Source: a virus
Direction: 5' to 3' (one strand)
Virus record (IMG/VR): IMGVR_UViG_3300009507_003338
Location: 1-39,407 of that record
DNA: 39,407 nt
Of this stretch, positions 7,893 to 14,579 are shown in pieces. A model generated the notes under the pieces. The model was not told the origin of the DNA, made no database searches, and worked only from the letters and a program-made list of their open reading frames with translations. Both the position numbers and the translations under genes were made by a program. The first letter of the stretch is position 1. Each line of letters starts with the position of its first letter.

Positions 7893-8588
7893 ATGAAAAA
7901 GAACTCTCTTGAAGGTTTTATCGCCCGTTATAACTTGGGTGGTGAGGTTGAGTCAGTAAAAATGACCTCAACTGATTCGGGAATGTCAGTTTCATTCATC
8001 TCTGATGATAAGACCTTGTTGGGTACTGTATCGAGTGAAGAAACCGAGTTCCCAAATGGTGAGTATGGTGTTTACACCACATCTCAACTAAAAGGTCTTC
8101 TTGGTGTATTAGGTAGCCAAGTTGATGTTAAAGAAGGTCAAGCCGCATTGGTCTTCGGTGATGGTAAAGTATCAGTAAACTATATGTTGGCTGACCTTTC
8201 CGTGATTCCTGTTGTGCCTGAATTGAAAGCACTTCCACCTTTCACATCTACCATCACTATGGATGATGACTTTGTATCTACCTTTACTAAAGCAAAGGGT
8301 GCAATGTCTGATTCAGACACGTTTACATTCACTTGTAAGGAAAACAAAGGTGAGGTAATTTTGGGTTACTCTAAAATCAACTCAAACAGAATCTCTATCA
8401 ATGTTGTTTGTACTTGTGATGGTGATGTTGAACCGATTTCATTCTCTGCTAAATACTTGAAAGAAATCCTCAACGCAAATCGTGGTGCTAAGTCATCTTC
8501 ATTGAAGATTTCACCACAAGGTCTTGCTCACGTTTCATTTGAGCACGATGCATTTAAGTCGGATTATTATCTTGTAGAGATTAAGTAA
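7893..8588 (+). CDS. 45: DNA polymerase sliding clamp (T4 gp45-like)
   Basis: A 231-residue protein, close to the length of T4 gp45, which forms a trimeric ring that tethers the polymerase and, in T4, also activates late transcription. Seen: alternating beta-strand pattern in two halves, GEYGVYTTSQLKGLLGVLG in the first domain, then PVVPELKALPPFTSTITMDD at the domain link, and a C-terminal SYLVEI-like end (SDYYLVEIK). The position between gp43 and the clamp-loader genes supports the call. It has its own promoter, as expected for a highly expressed clamp. No Shine-Dalgarno sequence is seen before the ATG. Confidence 0.88.
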   Translation: MKKNSLEGFIARYNLGGEVESVKMTSTDSGMSVSFISDDKTLLGTVSSEETEFPNGEYGVYTTSQLKGLLGVLGSQVDVKEGQAALVFGDGKVSVNYMLADLSVIPVVPELKALPPFTSTITMDDDFVSTFTKAKGAMSDSDTFTFTCKENKGEVILGYSKINSNRISINVVCTCDGDVEPISFSAKYLKEILNANRGAKSSSLKISPQGLAHVSFEHDAFKSDYYLVEIK

Positions 8589-8589
8589 T

Positions 8590-9780
8590 ATGCAGTTTTG
8601 GGACACAGAACCAGCGAAGCCGGAGTTTAACTACGATGTTGAGAAGAAGAAGTTCATTCAAAATATGGACTACCTATCTTCAATGTCGGTAGAAGAGCAA
8701 ACTCTTTATAAAAAGTGGGAAGAATGGAATTCGGACTTACCCACCACAATGAAGAGAAAAGCTGCTATGGCTCAATACATTGACCAATTATGGTCACCAA
8801 CCGACATTATGAATAAGGAGCAAACAATCAAAGAGATTGAAGAACTTGACCCTTATGTTGAGATTGTCGAAGACTCTAAAGAATCAACTCGATGGACTGA
8901 AATCCGTAAGTTGATTCATACGATGTCGTTTTCAGCTAATCCAGGTCGTAATGTAAAACTATACATCAAAGACCGAGTTAGTGGTAAATTGTTGGGATTG
9001 GTTTCGTTGGGTTCTGATGTTACCTCATTGGGAGTTCGTGATACCTACATTGGGTGGACAAAGGAGAACAAATTTCAAGATGGTCGTTTGAACCACACCA
9101 CTATCGCAAGTACCATTGTGTGTACTCAACCATTAGGTTACAATTTCTTGGGTGGTAAGTTAGTCGCATGCATGACTACATCTCCTGTGGTTCGTGAACA
9201 TTGGAAAGAAAAGTACGGACAAGAATTAATCGCAGTAGGCACCACTTCTTTGTATGGTATCCACTCCCAATATAATGGTATTCCTCACTTTAAGACTTTA
9301 GGTGAATCTGCCGGTAAGGTTTCCACCAAACCAGATGATTCAGTATATGAAGTTTGGCATCATTGGATTAAAGAAAATCAGACTGAAGAGTATGACCGAC
9401 AAACAACTCAAAAAGAAGGCATTGAAGGGCCAGTTTCCGGTGTGAAACAACGTATCCTCACAATGATTTTTAGAGAGTTGGGAATCAAACAAAGTCATTA
9501 TCAGCACGGATTTAAACGTGGTGTATATTTCGCTCAGATGTATGATAATGGTAATGAATTTCTTCGTAATGAGATTGATGAAAGTCAGTTGAAACTAAAG
9601 AAGAAGTTTGAGGATGGTGATGAGTACACTATGAATTGGTGGAAACCAAAAGCTATTCGTAGATACGAAAAACTCTTTGATGAGGGTCGTATCAAACCAG
9701 AACCACTATTTTACCTTGACATCATTGGTATGTCTTGGGAAGACGCAAAGAAAAAATACTTAAAAGAAGTTGGCCGATGA
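8590..9780 (+). CDS. DUF4338 / DruA-like protein inside the replisome operon
   Basis: A 396-residue protein. Its central part resembles DUF4338, the domain of DruA from the Druantia anti-phage system. Seen in order: VKLYIKDRVSGKLLGLVSLG, VRDTYIGWTKENK, LNHTTIASTIV, LGGKLVACMTTSPVVREHW, KYGQELIAVGTTSLYG, and YNGIPHFKTLGESAGKV. The N-terminal 100 residues are helical and charged; the C-terminal 150 are unrecognised. It is one base from the clamp gene and overlaps the clamp-loader gene (ATGA), so it is made with the replisome. The biochemical role of DUF4338 is not established; a replication or DNA-processing role here is inference from context. The domain call rests on motif order only. Confidence 0.55.
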   Translation: MQFWDTEPAKPEFNYDVEKKKFIQNMDYLSSMSVEEQTLYKKWEEWNSDLPTTMKRKAAMAQYIDQLWSPTDIMNKEQTIKEIEELDPYVEIVEDSKESTRWTEIRKLIHTMSFSANPGRNVKLYIKDRVSGKLLGLVSLGSDVTSLGVRDTYIGWTKENKFQDGRLNHTTIASTIVCTQPLGYNFLGGKLVACMTTSPVVREHWKEKYGQELIAVGTTSLYGIHSQYNGIPHFKTLGESAGKVSTKPDDSVYEVWHHWIKENQTEEYDRQTTQKEGIEGPVSGVKQRILTMIFRELGIKQSHYQHGFKRGVYFAQMYDNGNEFLRNEIDESQLKLKKKFEDGDEYTMNWWKPKAIRRYEKLFDEGRIKPEPLFYLDIIGMSWEDAKKKYLKEVGR

Positions 9781-10697
9781 GTAATTCATTATGGGTTGAA
9801 AAATACCGACCAGACACATTGGAAGGTTATGTTGGAAACGAACATATCCTTGAGAAAGTAAAGATTTACATTGAAAATGAGGATGTACCTCACTTGTTAC
9901 TCTACGGAGTGGCAGGTACAGGTAAGACTACCCTCGCTAAAATCATCACCAATCAAATTGATTGTGATGTAATGTACATCAACGCTTCGGATGAAAACTC
10001 CGTAGACGCAGTTCGTGATAAGATTCGTGGATTTGCATCATCTATGGGATTCCGTAAGTGGAAAGTTGTAATCTTGGATGAGGCTGACTACTTGACACCA
10101 AACGCTCAAGCAGCACTCCGTAATCTAATGGAGACTTTCAGTAAATCTACTCGTTTCATTTTGACTTGTAACTATGTAGAGAAGGTCATTGACCCCATCC
10201 AATCTCGTTGTCAGACATTCGCTATTTCACCTCCATCAAAGAAAGAGGTTGCTAAACGATTGTATGATATCCTAAATGAAGAGGGTGTTGATTTTCAAAA
10301 TGAAGACCTTGCTATTCTCGTGAATAGTGGATATCCTGACATTCGTAGAGTTCTAAACGCAGCTCAACGACAAGTGGTTGGTGGTAAGTTGAAGATTGAT
10401 ACTACATCTACAATTCAAGCAAACTACACCGATGATGTAATCAAAGTATTACAAAAGAGTGGTGATATTAAACAACAATTCACCGAAATCAGACAAATCA
10501 TCGCTGATTCAAAAGTTAAAGATTTTACACCATTGTATCGCTCACTTTATGATGAGGTAGATAACTACGCAAGTGGTAAAGTGGGTCAGACCATCCTAAA
10601 CATCGCAGATGGTCAATACAAAGACGCAATGGTGGTTGATAAAGAAATCAACGTAATGGCGATGATGTTAAATATATTAATTACATTAGGAAAGTAA
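9777..10697 (+). CDS. 44: Clamp loader large subunit, AAA+ ATPase (T4 gp44-like)
   Basis: A 306-residue AAA+ protein of the RFC-small-subunit type. It opens the sliding clamp with ATP and loads it at primer ends, working with gp62. Seen: SLWVEKYRPDTLEGYVG at the N-terminus, Walker A GVAGTGKTT (44-52), Walker B VVILDEAD ending at residue 104, sensor 1 FILTCNY, and the arginine-finger motif SRC (143-145). The frame continues upstream, but the ATG at 9777 is chosen because it overlaps the previous stop as ATGA and begins exactly at the family's N-terminus. Confidence 0.95.
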   Translation: MSNSLWVEKYRPDTLEGYVGNEHILEKVKIYIENEDVPHLLLYGVAGTGKTTLAKIITNQIDCDVMYINASDENSVDAVRDKIRGFASSMGFRKWKVVILDEADYLTPNAQAALRNLMETFSKSTRFILTCNYVEKVIDPIQSRCQTFAISPPSKKEVAKRLYDILNEEGVDFQNEDLAILVNSGYPDIRRVLNAAQRQVVGGKLKIDTTSTIQANYTDDVIKVLQKSGDIKQQFTEIRQIIADSKVKDFTPLYRSLYDEVDNYASGKVGQTILNIADGQYKDAMVVDKEINVMAMMLNILITLGK

Positions 10698-10700
10698 ATT

Positions 10701-10871
10701 ATGGCAAAATCACAAGAATTGTTTGAGCAGATGCAGGAGTTGTTTGCTCAATTTGAAACGGAACACAATGGTACAACCAAAGCATCTAAAACTCGTGCTC
10801 GTAAAGTAATCAACGAGTTGAAGAAGTTGGTAACCGACTATCGTAAGGCATCGGTAGAAGAAAGCAAGTAA
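10701..10871 (+). CDS. Small histone H1/Hc1-like protein
   Basis: A 56-residue protein: an N-terminal amphipathic helix (SQELFEQMQELFAQFETEH), then a basic helix with TKASKTRARKVINELKKLV. This matches the small Hc1/histone H1-like proteins common in Bacteroidota chromosomes, which share the F..L..L...FE.....K...TR.RK....LK pattern. These are thought to bind DNA and compact the nucleoid. It lies three bases after gene 44 and three before the next gene, within the replication operon. The phage copy could organise phage DNA or compete with the host protein; this is inference. Confidence 0.6.
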   Translation: MAKSQELFEQMQELFAQFETEHNGTTKASKTRARKVINELKKLVTDYRKASVEESK

Positions 10872-10874
10872 GTT

Positions 10875-11060
10875 ATGGCAAAGATGATTAGAGTTGAAAC
10901 GGATTATCGTTTCTACGCAGTTGACATGACCGATGAACAACTTGAACGATACAAGTCAGGTGATGATGGTGCTGATGAAGTAATGGAAGAGTTGTTAGAT
11001 GTCGAATGGGAATTCATTCGTGACAAAGATGGTGGAACTGATTATAGATTGGAAGAATAA
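10875..11060 (+). CDS. Small acidic protein of unknown function
   Basis: A 61-residue acidic protein (many Asp/Glu), predicted to form short beta strands followed by a helix: MIRVETDYRFYAVDM, TDEQLERYKSG, then VEWEFIRDKDGGTDY. No family is recognised. The start has the same AAGTTATG context, without a Shine-Dalgarno sequence, as the genes on both sides, and spacing is three bases on each side, which supports it being real. Its place between the clamp-loader genes suggests an early or middle gene product. Confidence 0.6.
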   Translation: MAKMIRVETDYRFYAVDMTDEQLERYKSGDDGADEVMEELLDVEWEFIRDKDGGTDYRLEE

Positions 11061-11063
11061 GTT

Positions 11064-11342
11064 ATGGCTAAAAAAGGTAAAATTGTACAAATGGGACAAC
11101 CCACACAGTCCCCAACTATGAACTTGGATGTTACAAAGTTAAAGAACGTAACGTGTCCACAATGTGAAGGTATCTTCTTCGATGAACTACAAATGTTCAA
11201 AGAAGTATCAGCAGTCCAATCACCAAATGGTCAGGCGTCTATGTTACCTATCCCTGTGGTAGTATGTAACAATTGTGGTACTGTTCACCCAAAATTCACT
11301 CCAAAGGAGTTGTTTGAAGATGGCGGAGACCAAGAAGGCTAA
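11064..11342 (+). CDS. Zinc-ribbon protein of unknown function
   Basis: A 92-residue protein with two Cys pairs, TCPQC (near residue 31) and CNNCG (near residue 69), framing about 35 residues, as in a zinc ribbon that would bind one zinc ion. The rest is polar. In T4 relatives small metal-binding proteins occur among transcription and replication factors, but no specific match is seen. Its 3' end overlaps the gp62 gene by 23 bases, which suggests coupled translation with the clamp loader. Confidence 0.65.
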   Translation: MAKKGKIVQMGQPTQSPTMNLDVTKLKNVTCPQCEGIFFDELQMFKEVSAVQSPNGQASMLPIPVVVCNNCGTVHPKFTPKELFEDGGDQEG

Positions 11343-11766
11343 GACCTTATTTGAACATCTTTCGGGAATAAAGGAGAAGAAAACTCCTTGGGAGTCCCTT
11401 TCAGTTATGGATAGAAAAAGTTTTGAACCATTTATGGTCAATCGATTCTTGTCTATGAATATGGAACTCCTTGAGTTGGTCAACGAGTTACAAATGTACA
11501 CCATTGGCCAACTCTCCCCCAAAGATGTTTATAAGTTGTATTTAGAGGTTCTACCCAAGAAAAGGTCGTTTGATAAATACATCAAAGCCAAAGGGAGTGA
11601 TAAATACAATGATAAAGTATTAGAGTATCTATCAAGATACTTCGAAGTATCCCACCGTGAGGTTAAAGACTACCTTGAGATATTAACAAAGCAAGATGTT
11701 GTTGAGATAATTCAAAAATATGGTGTGGAGAAAAAAGAGGCAGAAAAACTATTAAAATCAAAATAA
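11320..11766 (+). CDS. 62: Clamp loader small subunit (T4 gp62-like)
   Basis: A 148-residue protein resembling T4 gp62, the non-ATPase subunit that binds gp44 to form the clamp loader. The characteristic stretch is FEPFMVNRFLSMNMELLELV, followed by SPKDVYKLYLEVLPKKRSF and a basic, helical C-terminus (EYLSRYFEVSHREVKDYLEIL). The start is the ATG at 11320, which has AAAGGAG about ten bases upstream; a longer frame to 11275 would overlap the zinc-ribbon gene more and lacks family similarity. It is separated from gene 44 by three small genes, unlike T4, where genes 44 and 62 adjoin. Confidence 0.8.
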   Translation: MAETKKAKTLFEHLSGIKEKKTPWESLSVMDRKSFEPFMVNRFLSMNMELLELVNELQMYTIGQLSPKDVYKLYLEVLPKKRSFDKYIKAKGSDKYNDKVLEYLSRYFEVSHREVKDYLEILTKQDVVEIIQKYGVEKKEAEKLLKSK

Positions 11767-11767
11767 C

Positions 11768-12220
11768 ATGGCAGGTAAGAGTATAGATGATTCTACTATT
11801 TGGAATGTTTCTAAAAAACCAATCAAAGAGGCAAAAACTAAAGTAGAGTGGGTCAATGAAGAAGAACGACCAATTTATGGAGAACCAACCGCAGTACAAT
11901 ATTGTGAACAAATGTACCCTGAAATGATGGAAGAGTACAAACGAATTATGTGGGAACAATACGAGACCTTTTGTAAGAAGCAACGAAACTACGGACCTGG
12001 TAATATCTCTGTTGGAACTGAACTAAAAACTAACGATGATATCAAATTGTCACTTACAGGTTTGTGGTTTAGAATCAACGACAAGGTACAGCGATTGAAG
12101 CAAATGGTAGTATTGGGTCAACCTGATGAGGTGGGTGAGTCGGTTCAAGACACATTCCAAGACTTGTCGGTTTATGGTATTATCGCCCAAATCGTTCAGA
12201 ATGGTAAGTGGGCAAAATAA
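11768..12220 (+). CDS. DUF1599 (nucleotide-modification-associated) protein
   Basis: A 150-residue protein. Its C-terminal half carries the DUF1599/Nmad-type pattern LWFRINDKVQRLKQMVV followed by VGESVQDTFQDLSVYGIIAQ and a short GKW end. The family has been linked by genomic context to modified nucleotides in phages and is found in many T4-like genomes; its reaction is not established. The N-terminal part (residues 1-70) is charged, with an aromatic-rich helix QYCEQMYPEMMEEYKRIM. It starts two bases after gene 62 and overlaps the next gene by 20 bases. With the Mom-like proteins and the MazG-like enzyme it supports a theme of nucleotide or base modification. Confidence 0.7.
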   Translation: MAGKSIDDSTIWNVSKKPIKEAKTKVEWVNEEERPIYGEPTAVQYCEQMYPEMMEEYKRIMWEQYETFCKKQRNYGPGNISVGTELKTNDDIKLSLTGLWFRINDKVQRLKQMVVLGQPDEVGESVQDTFQDLSVYGIIAQIVQNGKWAK

Positions 12221-12614
12221 AAAACCCGACTATGTGGTGTATACCGAAGAGGATGGGTATAACGCTCATCTTCTTCCATACGCTACTTCGGTAGGTGCTC
12301 CGGCTATACACGTTGAAGATGTTGACCTGTGGAAACAACGTGGTGTAAACAAAGTCAATAAGCAGATTCAAACCAAGTTTAACGAACTCAAAGATGAGTA
12401 TCAAAGACTTGTAGAAGAATACAAGTGGAATGAGTTAGTATATACCGCTAAATTTTCATTTGAACCTGTCATTGGTGAAACATACCACCTTTATGTTGGT
12501 AAAGATGGTGGCGTCTTTTTATCGTTAATAGGGCCTAACGAATGGGGTAGGGAGCATATTGGTTCGTTTAGGTTAAATAGTCAACAAAAATGGATTAAAA
12601 TAACAATTTCTTAA
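12201..12614 (+). CDS. DUF2452 family protein
   Basis: A 137-residue protein matching DUF2452, a family common in Bacteroidota. Seen: KKPDYVVYTEEDGYNAHLLP, PYATSVGAPAI, WKQRGVNKVNKQ, EYKWNELVYTAKFSFEPVIG, and the C-terminal GPNEWGREHIGSFRLNS. Function is unknown. The ATG at 12201 is chosen because the family match begins about eight residues later, and the resulting 20-base overlap with the preceding gene is modest. Presence in a phage suggests capture from a Bacteroidota host or a role common to both. The last codons overlap the Pho-box-like element of the next promoter. Confidence 0.75.
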   Translation: MVSGQNKKPDYVVYTEEDGYNAHLLPYATSVGAPAIHVEDVDLWKQRGVNKVNKQIQTKFNELKDEYQRLVEEYKWNELVYTAKFSFEPVIGETYHLYVGKDGGVFLSLIGPNEWGREHIGSFRLNSQQKWIKITIS

Positions 12615-12616
12615 CA
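12599..12616 (+). promoter_or_regulatory. Pho-box-like direct repeat, second copy
   Basis: AATAACA-ATTT-CTTAACA, with 7-base half sites and a 4-base spacer. Bases 12601-12617 are identical to 2811-2827, and both copies lie 46 bases before their -7 boxes although the intervening sequence differs. The 5' part overlaps the DUF2452 stop codon. Confidence 0.5.
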
Positions 12617-12622
12617 TAAAGA

Positions 12623-12654
12623 TTTGGTGGTTTACGAATAATTTCGTATATTAG
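12623..12654 (+). promoter_or_regulatory. Bacteroidota-type promoter
   Basis: TTTG at 12623-12626, a 20-base spacer ending TTTCG, and TATATTAG at 12647-12654, in the gap before the nuclease gene at 12675. It probably drives the nuclease, transglycosylase and SLOG genes. Confidence 0.72.
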
Positions 12655-12674
12655 TATAAGAAAAGTAAGAGTAG

Positions 12675-13622
12675 ATGAAGAAGTCAGTAGTATCAAATAT
12701 ATTTAATTTTCCAGTTCACCAAGAAAAGCAGGGTGATGTTAAAATCTCCTATTCGCAATACACGATGTGGGCTAATTGTCCTAAACACTGGAAGTTAACG
12801 TATATGGATGGTATTAAGGAGTTTGACCCCTCAATACATCTCGTGTTTGGTACAGCGATGCACGAAACCATCCAAGGGTGGTTGAAGGTTGTATATGGTG
12901 AGAGTCCATCAAAAGCTGATGAGATGGATTTGAATCAAATCTTGTTAGAGGAAATGGCCAAAGAGTATAAAGTTATGATGGCCCAATATGGTAAGAAGTT
13001 TACCACTAAAGATGAGATGAATGAGTTCTATGCCGATGGTGTAGAAATCCTAAACTTCCTTCGTAAGAATAGAACTGACTACTTTTCCACCAAGAAACTA
13101 CGTTTAGTTGGTGTGGAACTTCCAATCTACTACCCAGCATCAGAGGTGAACGAACACGTTATGATGAAGGGATTCCTTGATTTGGTGTTTGAAGTTATTG
13201 AAGATGGAACGATTGAGATTTGGGACATCAAAACTTCAACTAAAGGTTGGAATGCGTACCAAAAGAAAGACAAAACCAAGACTGCTCAGTTGGTGTTGTA
13301 TAAGAAATTCTTCGCTGAACAATATGGATATCCTCTTGAGAAGATTCAAGTAAGATACTTTATCGTTAAGAGAAAACTTTGGGAAGAAGCTATGTTTGCT
13401 CAAAAACGTGTTCAAGAGTTCGTACCGGCTCATGGAACTCGTACAATGAGAAATATCGTAGACAACTTCAATACCTTCATCACCGAATCATTTAATGAAG
13501 ATGGTTCATATAATACTGATGGAAACTTCCCACCACTCGCTGGAAAGAACAATAAGAATTGTAAATATTGTCCTTTCAATAAGAGTGATTTGTGCCCGAG
13601 AAAGGAGCGCATCAAAGAGTAA
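12675..13622 (+). CDS. PD-(D/E)XK nuclease with Fe-S cluster cysteines (Cas4/RecB-like)
   Basis: A 315-residue RecB/Cas4-type nuclease. Seen: SYSQYTMWANCPKHWK with C35, FGTAMHETIQGWL, then the active-site motifs GFLDLVF (metal-binding Asp), IEIWDIKTS (D-x-K) and TAQLVLYKKF (QxxxY motif). Three further cysteines near the C-terminus (CKYCPFNKSDLCP) complete a likely 4Fe-4S cluster, as in AddB and Cas4. The family cuts or resects single-stranded or duplex DNA ends. In T4-like phages comparable enzymes belong to recombination and repair; that role is inferred. All catalytic residues are present. Confidence 0.85.
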   Translation: MKKSVVSNIFNFPVHQEKQGDVKISYSQYTMWANCPKHWKLTYMDGIKEFDPSIHLVFGTAMHETIQGWLKVVYGESPSKADEMDLNQILLEEMAKEYKVMMAQYGKKFTTKDEMNEFYADGVEILNFLRKNRTDYFSTKKLRLVGVELPIYYPASEVNEHVMMKGFLDLVFEVIEDGTIEIWDIKTSTKGWNAYQKKDKTKTAQLVLYKKFFAEQYGYPLEKIQVRYFIVKRKLWEEAMFAQKRVQEFVPAHGTRTMRNIVDNFNTFITESFNEDGSYNTDGNFPPLAGKNNKNCKYCPFNKSDLCPRKERIKE

Positions 13623-13637
13623 CCAATAGTTATTTAT

Positions 13638-14159
13638 ATGAAAAGATTGTTATTACTAACAATTGTTGGATTTATTTCGGCATCACCTGTTAGGTATGTT
13701 ATTCCTCAAGAAGCTATTGAGTTGGAAATCAAAGAACTCCAACTTGAAGTATCTGAACCTAATTTAAAGTTACAACCTGTTATTCATTCAAAATCCTATA
13801 CCGAGTTGGTGAATGCTATGATTTGGGTTGAAAGTAAGGGGAACGATTCTGCATATCATAGAGGTGAGAAGGCTGCTGGATGTTTACAAATCAGACCAAT
13901 TATGGTAAAAGAGGTAAACCGAATTCTATCTTTAAAAGGTTCAAGTTACATATATACATTAGAAGATAGATGGAGTCGTGAGAAATCTATCCAAATGTTT
14001 AACATAGTTACAAATTATTATCATCCTAATGGGACATATGAAGAAATCGCCCGCTGCTGGAATGGCGGCCCGAAGGGACTACAAAAGAAACAAACCCAAA
14101 AGTATTGGCACAAGGTTCAAAAAAGAATTAAACATAATGAGAGTCGCACTGATAGGTAG
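13638..14159 (+). CDS. Exported lytic transglycosylase / lysozyme-like (SLT) protein
   Basis: A 173-residue protein with an N-terminal hydrophobic export signal (MKRLLLLTIVGFISAS) and an SLT-type lysozyme domain. The catalytic Glu lies in IWVESKGND, followed by the Gly-rich AAGCLQIRPIM (in place of the usual AAGLMQLMP) and the C-terminal motif ARCWNGGPKG (usual form YNAGPG). It should cleave peptidoglycan glycan strands in the periplasm. It sits among early-type genes, behind a host-type promoter and far from the amidase, so a role in local wall opening or superinfection control is as likely as lysis. It overlaps the SLOG gene by 23 bases. Confidence 0.75.
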   Translation: MKRLLLLTIVGFISASPVRYVIPQEAIELEIKELQLEVSEPNLKLQPVIHSKSYTELVNAMIWVESKGNDSAYHRGEKAAGCLQIRPIMVKEVNRILSLKGSSYIYTLEDRWSREKSIQMFNIVTNYYHPNGTYEEIARCWNGGPKGLQKKQTQKYWHKVQKRIKHNESRTDR

Positions 14160-14532
14160 TACAGCTTATGAGAATCGTGGTGAAATCAAAGACCTTGTTT
14201 GGAATCTAAAACAAAAGTTTGGAGATGAACTAATTCTCATCACTCGTGGAAACAAAGATGGTATAGAAAAGTGGGTTCGTAAGTTTGCATTGGAAATGGG
14301 GATAAAATACATTGAGTATAACCCAGCACATACTCCAATGTCATTGTATAGTGGTATGGAAGAGGAATACTACGAAAAACCATATCATCCAACACAACCA
14401 CTTCACCAATACGATTGTGTGGTCAGAGGTGCTGACAAAATCGTGTATTTTGGTGATATCAAACGAAACGAATTTAATCACTTTAAAAGAGTATTAACTC
14501 GATTAGGAAAAACTGCTAAATTTGTAAATTAG
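14137..14532 (+). CDS. SLOG / DUF2493-like nucleotide-binding protein
   Basis: A 131-residue Rossmann-type protein: MRVALIGSTAYENRGEI at the N-terminus (Gly-rich nucleotide loop), then DELILITRGNKDGIEKWVRK, which matches the SLOG/YspA-like pattern of a second Gly motif followed by a helix, and GIKYIEYNPAH. SLOG proteins bind nucleotides or their derivatives; several act as sensors in defence systems. The start is the ATG at 14137, since the longer frame from 14029 overlaps the transglycosylase extensively and lacks family similarity. Function in the phage is unknown. Confidence 0.65.
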   Translation: MRVALIGSTAYENRGEIKDLVWNLKQKFGDELILITRGNKDGIEKWVRKFALEMGIKYIEYNPAHTPMSLYSGMEEEYYEKPYHPTQPLHQYDCVVRGADKIVYFGDIKRNEFNHFKRVLTRLGKTAKFVN

Positions 14533-14552
14533 TAAATTTTTTCGTATATTTA
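14521..14552 (+). promoter_or_regulatory. Bacteroidota-type promoter for the sugar gene cluster
   Basis: TTTG at 14521-14524, a 20-base spacer ending TTTCG, and TATATTTA at 14545-14552. It overlaps the SLOG gene end and lies before the first glycosyltransferase of the cluster (start 14580). Confidence 0.68.
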
Positions 14553-14579
14553 TATAATACAAAAAAAGAAAGTTACGAT

